Shown: positions 15,683 through 16,809 of the stretch, piece by piece
Layout of the letters: each line of letters starts with the position of its first letter
Numbering within the stretch: position 1 is the stretch's first letter
Assembly: GCA_002717185.1 (NCBI GenBank)
Contig: PBDC01000007.1
Coordinates: 1-16,809 of the forward strand
DNA: 16,809 nt
Source: Rhodospirillaceae bacterium
GTDB lineage: Bacteria; Pseudomonadota; Alphaproteobacteria; UBA8366; GCA-2717185
Direction: 5' to 3'
Program-made: the position numbers and the translations under genes
Notes under the pieces: generated by a model
Told to the model about the DNA's origin: nothing
The model's database searches: none
What the model saw: only the letters and a program-made list of their open reading frames with translations

Positions 15683-16288
15683 TCAGTCAAGGATTCTGAC
15701 AATGTTCCGGAAGTCTAAATTAACCTTGGCCAATGTGGACTGAAACACACTATCCTCTTGTGCTGCATCGTAGGAGGCTTCGATGGCAGCCATGGATGGA
15801 TAACCCACGCCAAGCCGATATTTTCCAACAATTGGACCAGTCATAGAGACGGAAAATCCGCCCCCTAAAGCTCCATTCTCTTTCATTATACCAAGGATAT
15901 GCTTCGCTTCATCAACAAGGGGCGTATCAGCTGAAAATCTGGTTAGAACCATATATTTCGGATTTATAGATGTCGTGTTCGGTTCCCACATTAGAGTCCG
16001 ACCTATTCCCCTTGCGGTAGGCGTACCTAGTTTCAGAGCTTCTGCGTAAGTAGTAGATGCTGCAAGGTAGTCGTATGTAGCCTCTATGTCGGCCATAGAT
16101 TTATACGCTTGCATGAACAAAAACTGGCCTGCCCGAGAACCGGATGCCAAACGTCCCAAACGAACCATGACAGCTGAAGAATTCTTACGCACCTCTTTGC
16201 TTAAGTCGGATAATACGGGTGCAAGGTTCGCGGCCTGACCTTGATGAGGCGTGGCGACTGTTGTCACCATAAACTTTACTTCCGGCAT
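15683..16288 (-). CDS. Two-repeat dimeric alpha/beta-barrel-like protein of unknown function
   Basis: The 201-residue protein is an internal duplication. Repeat one (about residues 5-88) and repeat two (about 110-200) each have a beta-rich start (KFMVTTVATP; KYMVLTRFSA), a helix, and a matching end: SMADIEATYDYL (64-75) and SMAAIEASYDAA (165-176), 101 residues apart. This is the pattern of a tandem ferredoxin-like or ABM-type fold such as those in NIPSNAP and small monooxygenase-like proteins; I do not recognise a characterised homolog and see no catalytic motif. The ATG at 16288 is chosen because AAGGAG lies 7 nt upstream; a longer frame back to 16495 runs through AT-rich intergenic DNA. GC content is visibly lower than in the neighbouring catabolic genes, which may mean acquisition by transfer. 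It is a single-gene unit. Confidence 0.75.
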   Translation of the reverse strand: MPEVKFMVTTVATPHQGQAANLAPVLSDLSKEVRKNSSAVMVRLGRLASGSRAGQFLFMQAYKSMADIEATYDYLAASTTYAEALKLGTPTARGIGRTLMWEPNTTSINPKYMVLTRFSADTPLVDEAKHILGIMKENGALGGGFSVSMTGPIVGKYRLGVGYPSMAAIEASYDAAQEDSVFQSTLAKVNLDFRNIVRILD

Positions 16289-16663
16289 CTCCTTACTCCT
16301 TTGATAAAATAGGAAAGAGGAAAATATTGGTATTTCAAAATTATGACGGCAATATTGGAAATTGAATTCAAACACCCAATTTGTGTCGCGGTTTAATAAC
16401 CAAAATTGAACTATCAGCTTTTCTATGGCCCTCAGGATCGGTGAATTATTACGACTATTGTCCAGGTGCAGGGTGCTATTAATCAAAATGCCCACAGTTT
16501 TTGGTTAGCTAAAATATTTCGTCAAATTGGTGCCTGTGAGAGATTTAAATATTTTACTACCCCGCAGAATGGGCCTTAGATAGTTGACCAAATAGGAGCT
16601 GAAGCTCACCATCGCGTATTCAGAAAATAGGAATAAACGCGTCTGTAACGAGAGGAGATAGAT
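16289..16663. other. AT-rich divergent intergenic region
   Basis: These 375 bp separate the two-repeat protein gene (minus) from a class IV aminotransferase gene (plus). By hand count, 16321-16560 has about 83 G+C in 240 bases, far below the coding DNA of the window. Seen here are two copies of AATATTGG (16323-16330 and 16351-16358, 28 bp apart). There is also a 10-bp inverted pair (TAAAATATTT at 16510-16519, AAATATTTTA at 16547-16556). Both genes' promoters must lie here, but exact elements could not be placed. No convincing gene is present; the open frame on the minus strand lacks family-like sequence. Confidence 0.6.
16653..16657 (+). promoter_or_regulatory. Ribosome binding site of the class IV aminotransferase gene
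   Basis: AGGAG lies 6 nt before the ATG at 16664, inside GAGAGGAGATAGAT. It fixes the start of the partial gene at the right edge. Confidence 0.8.
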
Positions 16664-16809
16664 ATGTCGTCGGGTAACGATTGGGTGGTCTGGCTAAACG
16701 GCAAGATTGTGCCGGAGAACGAAGCGCTAGTGCCAATCCGCGACCGAGGGTTCAAATATGGGGATGGGGCTTTCGATACGACGCGTACTTTTGGCCACCG
16801 CATCTTCAA
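16664..16809 (+). CDS. Class IV aminotransferase, branched-chain/D-amino acid type (N-terminal fragment)
   Basis: Only 48 codons are present before the window ends. The translation has VVWLNGKIVPENEALVPI followed by RDRGFKYGDGAFDTTRTF, the N-terminal signature of fold-type IV PLP enzymes: branched-chain aminotransferase (IlvE), D-amino acid transaminase and aminodeoxychorismate lyase. In IlvE relatives this segment has the form S-x-x-D-x-GF-x-YGDG-x-F-E-x-x-R. The Asp of FDT where IlvE usually has Glu suggests a divergent member, so the exact substrate class is left open. The PLP lysine lies beyond the window. The start is supported by AGGAG 6 nt upstream. It is divergent from the two-repeat protein gene, and its own operon continues to the right. 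Confidence 0.85.
   Translation, partial: MSSGNDWVVWLNGKIVPENEALVPIRDRGFKYGDGAFDTTRTFGHRIF

Noticed and set aside
16289..16495. N-terminal extension of the two-repeat protein
   Set aside because: The sequence is AT-rich and low in similarity, while a strong AAGGAG site supports the ATG at 16288.

Overview
The window looks like a catabolic accessory region of a Gram-negative bacterium, most likely an alphaproteobacterium. This is inferred from gene content (hydantoinase A/B pair, GMC and short-chain dehydrogenases, phytanoyl-CoA-type oxygenase, DUF1989, CO-dehydrogenase-like large subunit, opp/dpp-type permease), from clear AGGAG-type ribosome binding sites, and from moderately GC-rich coding DNA. 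No rRNA, tRNA, CRISPR array, insertion sequence or phage gene was seen, and species cannot be named from the sequence.

Layout. (1) 1-1188, minus strand: an SDR oxidoreductase followed by the 5' end of a CO/xanthine-dehydrogenase-type molybdenum hydroxylase large subunit, which runs off the left edge. (2) 1292-6619, plus strand: five tightly coupled genes, divergent from the SDR: a PhyH-type Fe(II)/2-oxoglutarate (2OG) oxygenase, a ketopantoate-reductase-like dehydrogenase, a DUF1989 (urea-carboxylase-associated) protein, a TPR protein fused to a putative 2OG-Fe(II) oxygenase domain, and a choline-dehydrogenase-like GMC oxidoreductase. Junctions overlap by 4 bp or are 1-4 bp apart. (3) 6612-7400, minus: a TauE/SafE exporter whose 3' end overlaps the GMC gene. 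(4) 7692-8585, plus: an orphan dpp/opp-type ABC permease. (5) 8590-13935, minus: hyuA-hyuB-methyltransferase-M19 dipeptidase, read as one operon. (6) 14045-15367, plus: a class III (HemL-like) aminotransferase, divergent from hyuA across a 109-bp region with a perfect 16-bp palindrome. (7) 15368-16809: a gene-poor, lower-GC stretch with a two-repeat dimeric alpha/beta-barrel-like protein (minus) and the 5' end of a class IV aminotransferase (plus).

How the parts may work together (inference). Block 2 has the parts of an oxidative pathway: hydroxylation, alcohol and hydroxy-acid oxidation, and a small carboxylase-associated protein, for a substrate that cannot be named. Blocks 5 and 6 resemble a cyclic-amide (lactam, hydantoin or oxoproline) pathway: ATP-dependent ring opening by HyuA/HyuB, peptidase cleavage, and transamination of the amino acid released. 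Most genes fall in known families; what is unusual is their combination and several changed or absent catalytic features, set out in the findings.
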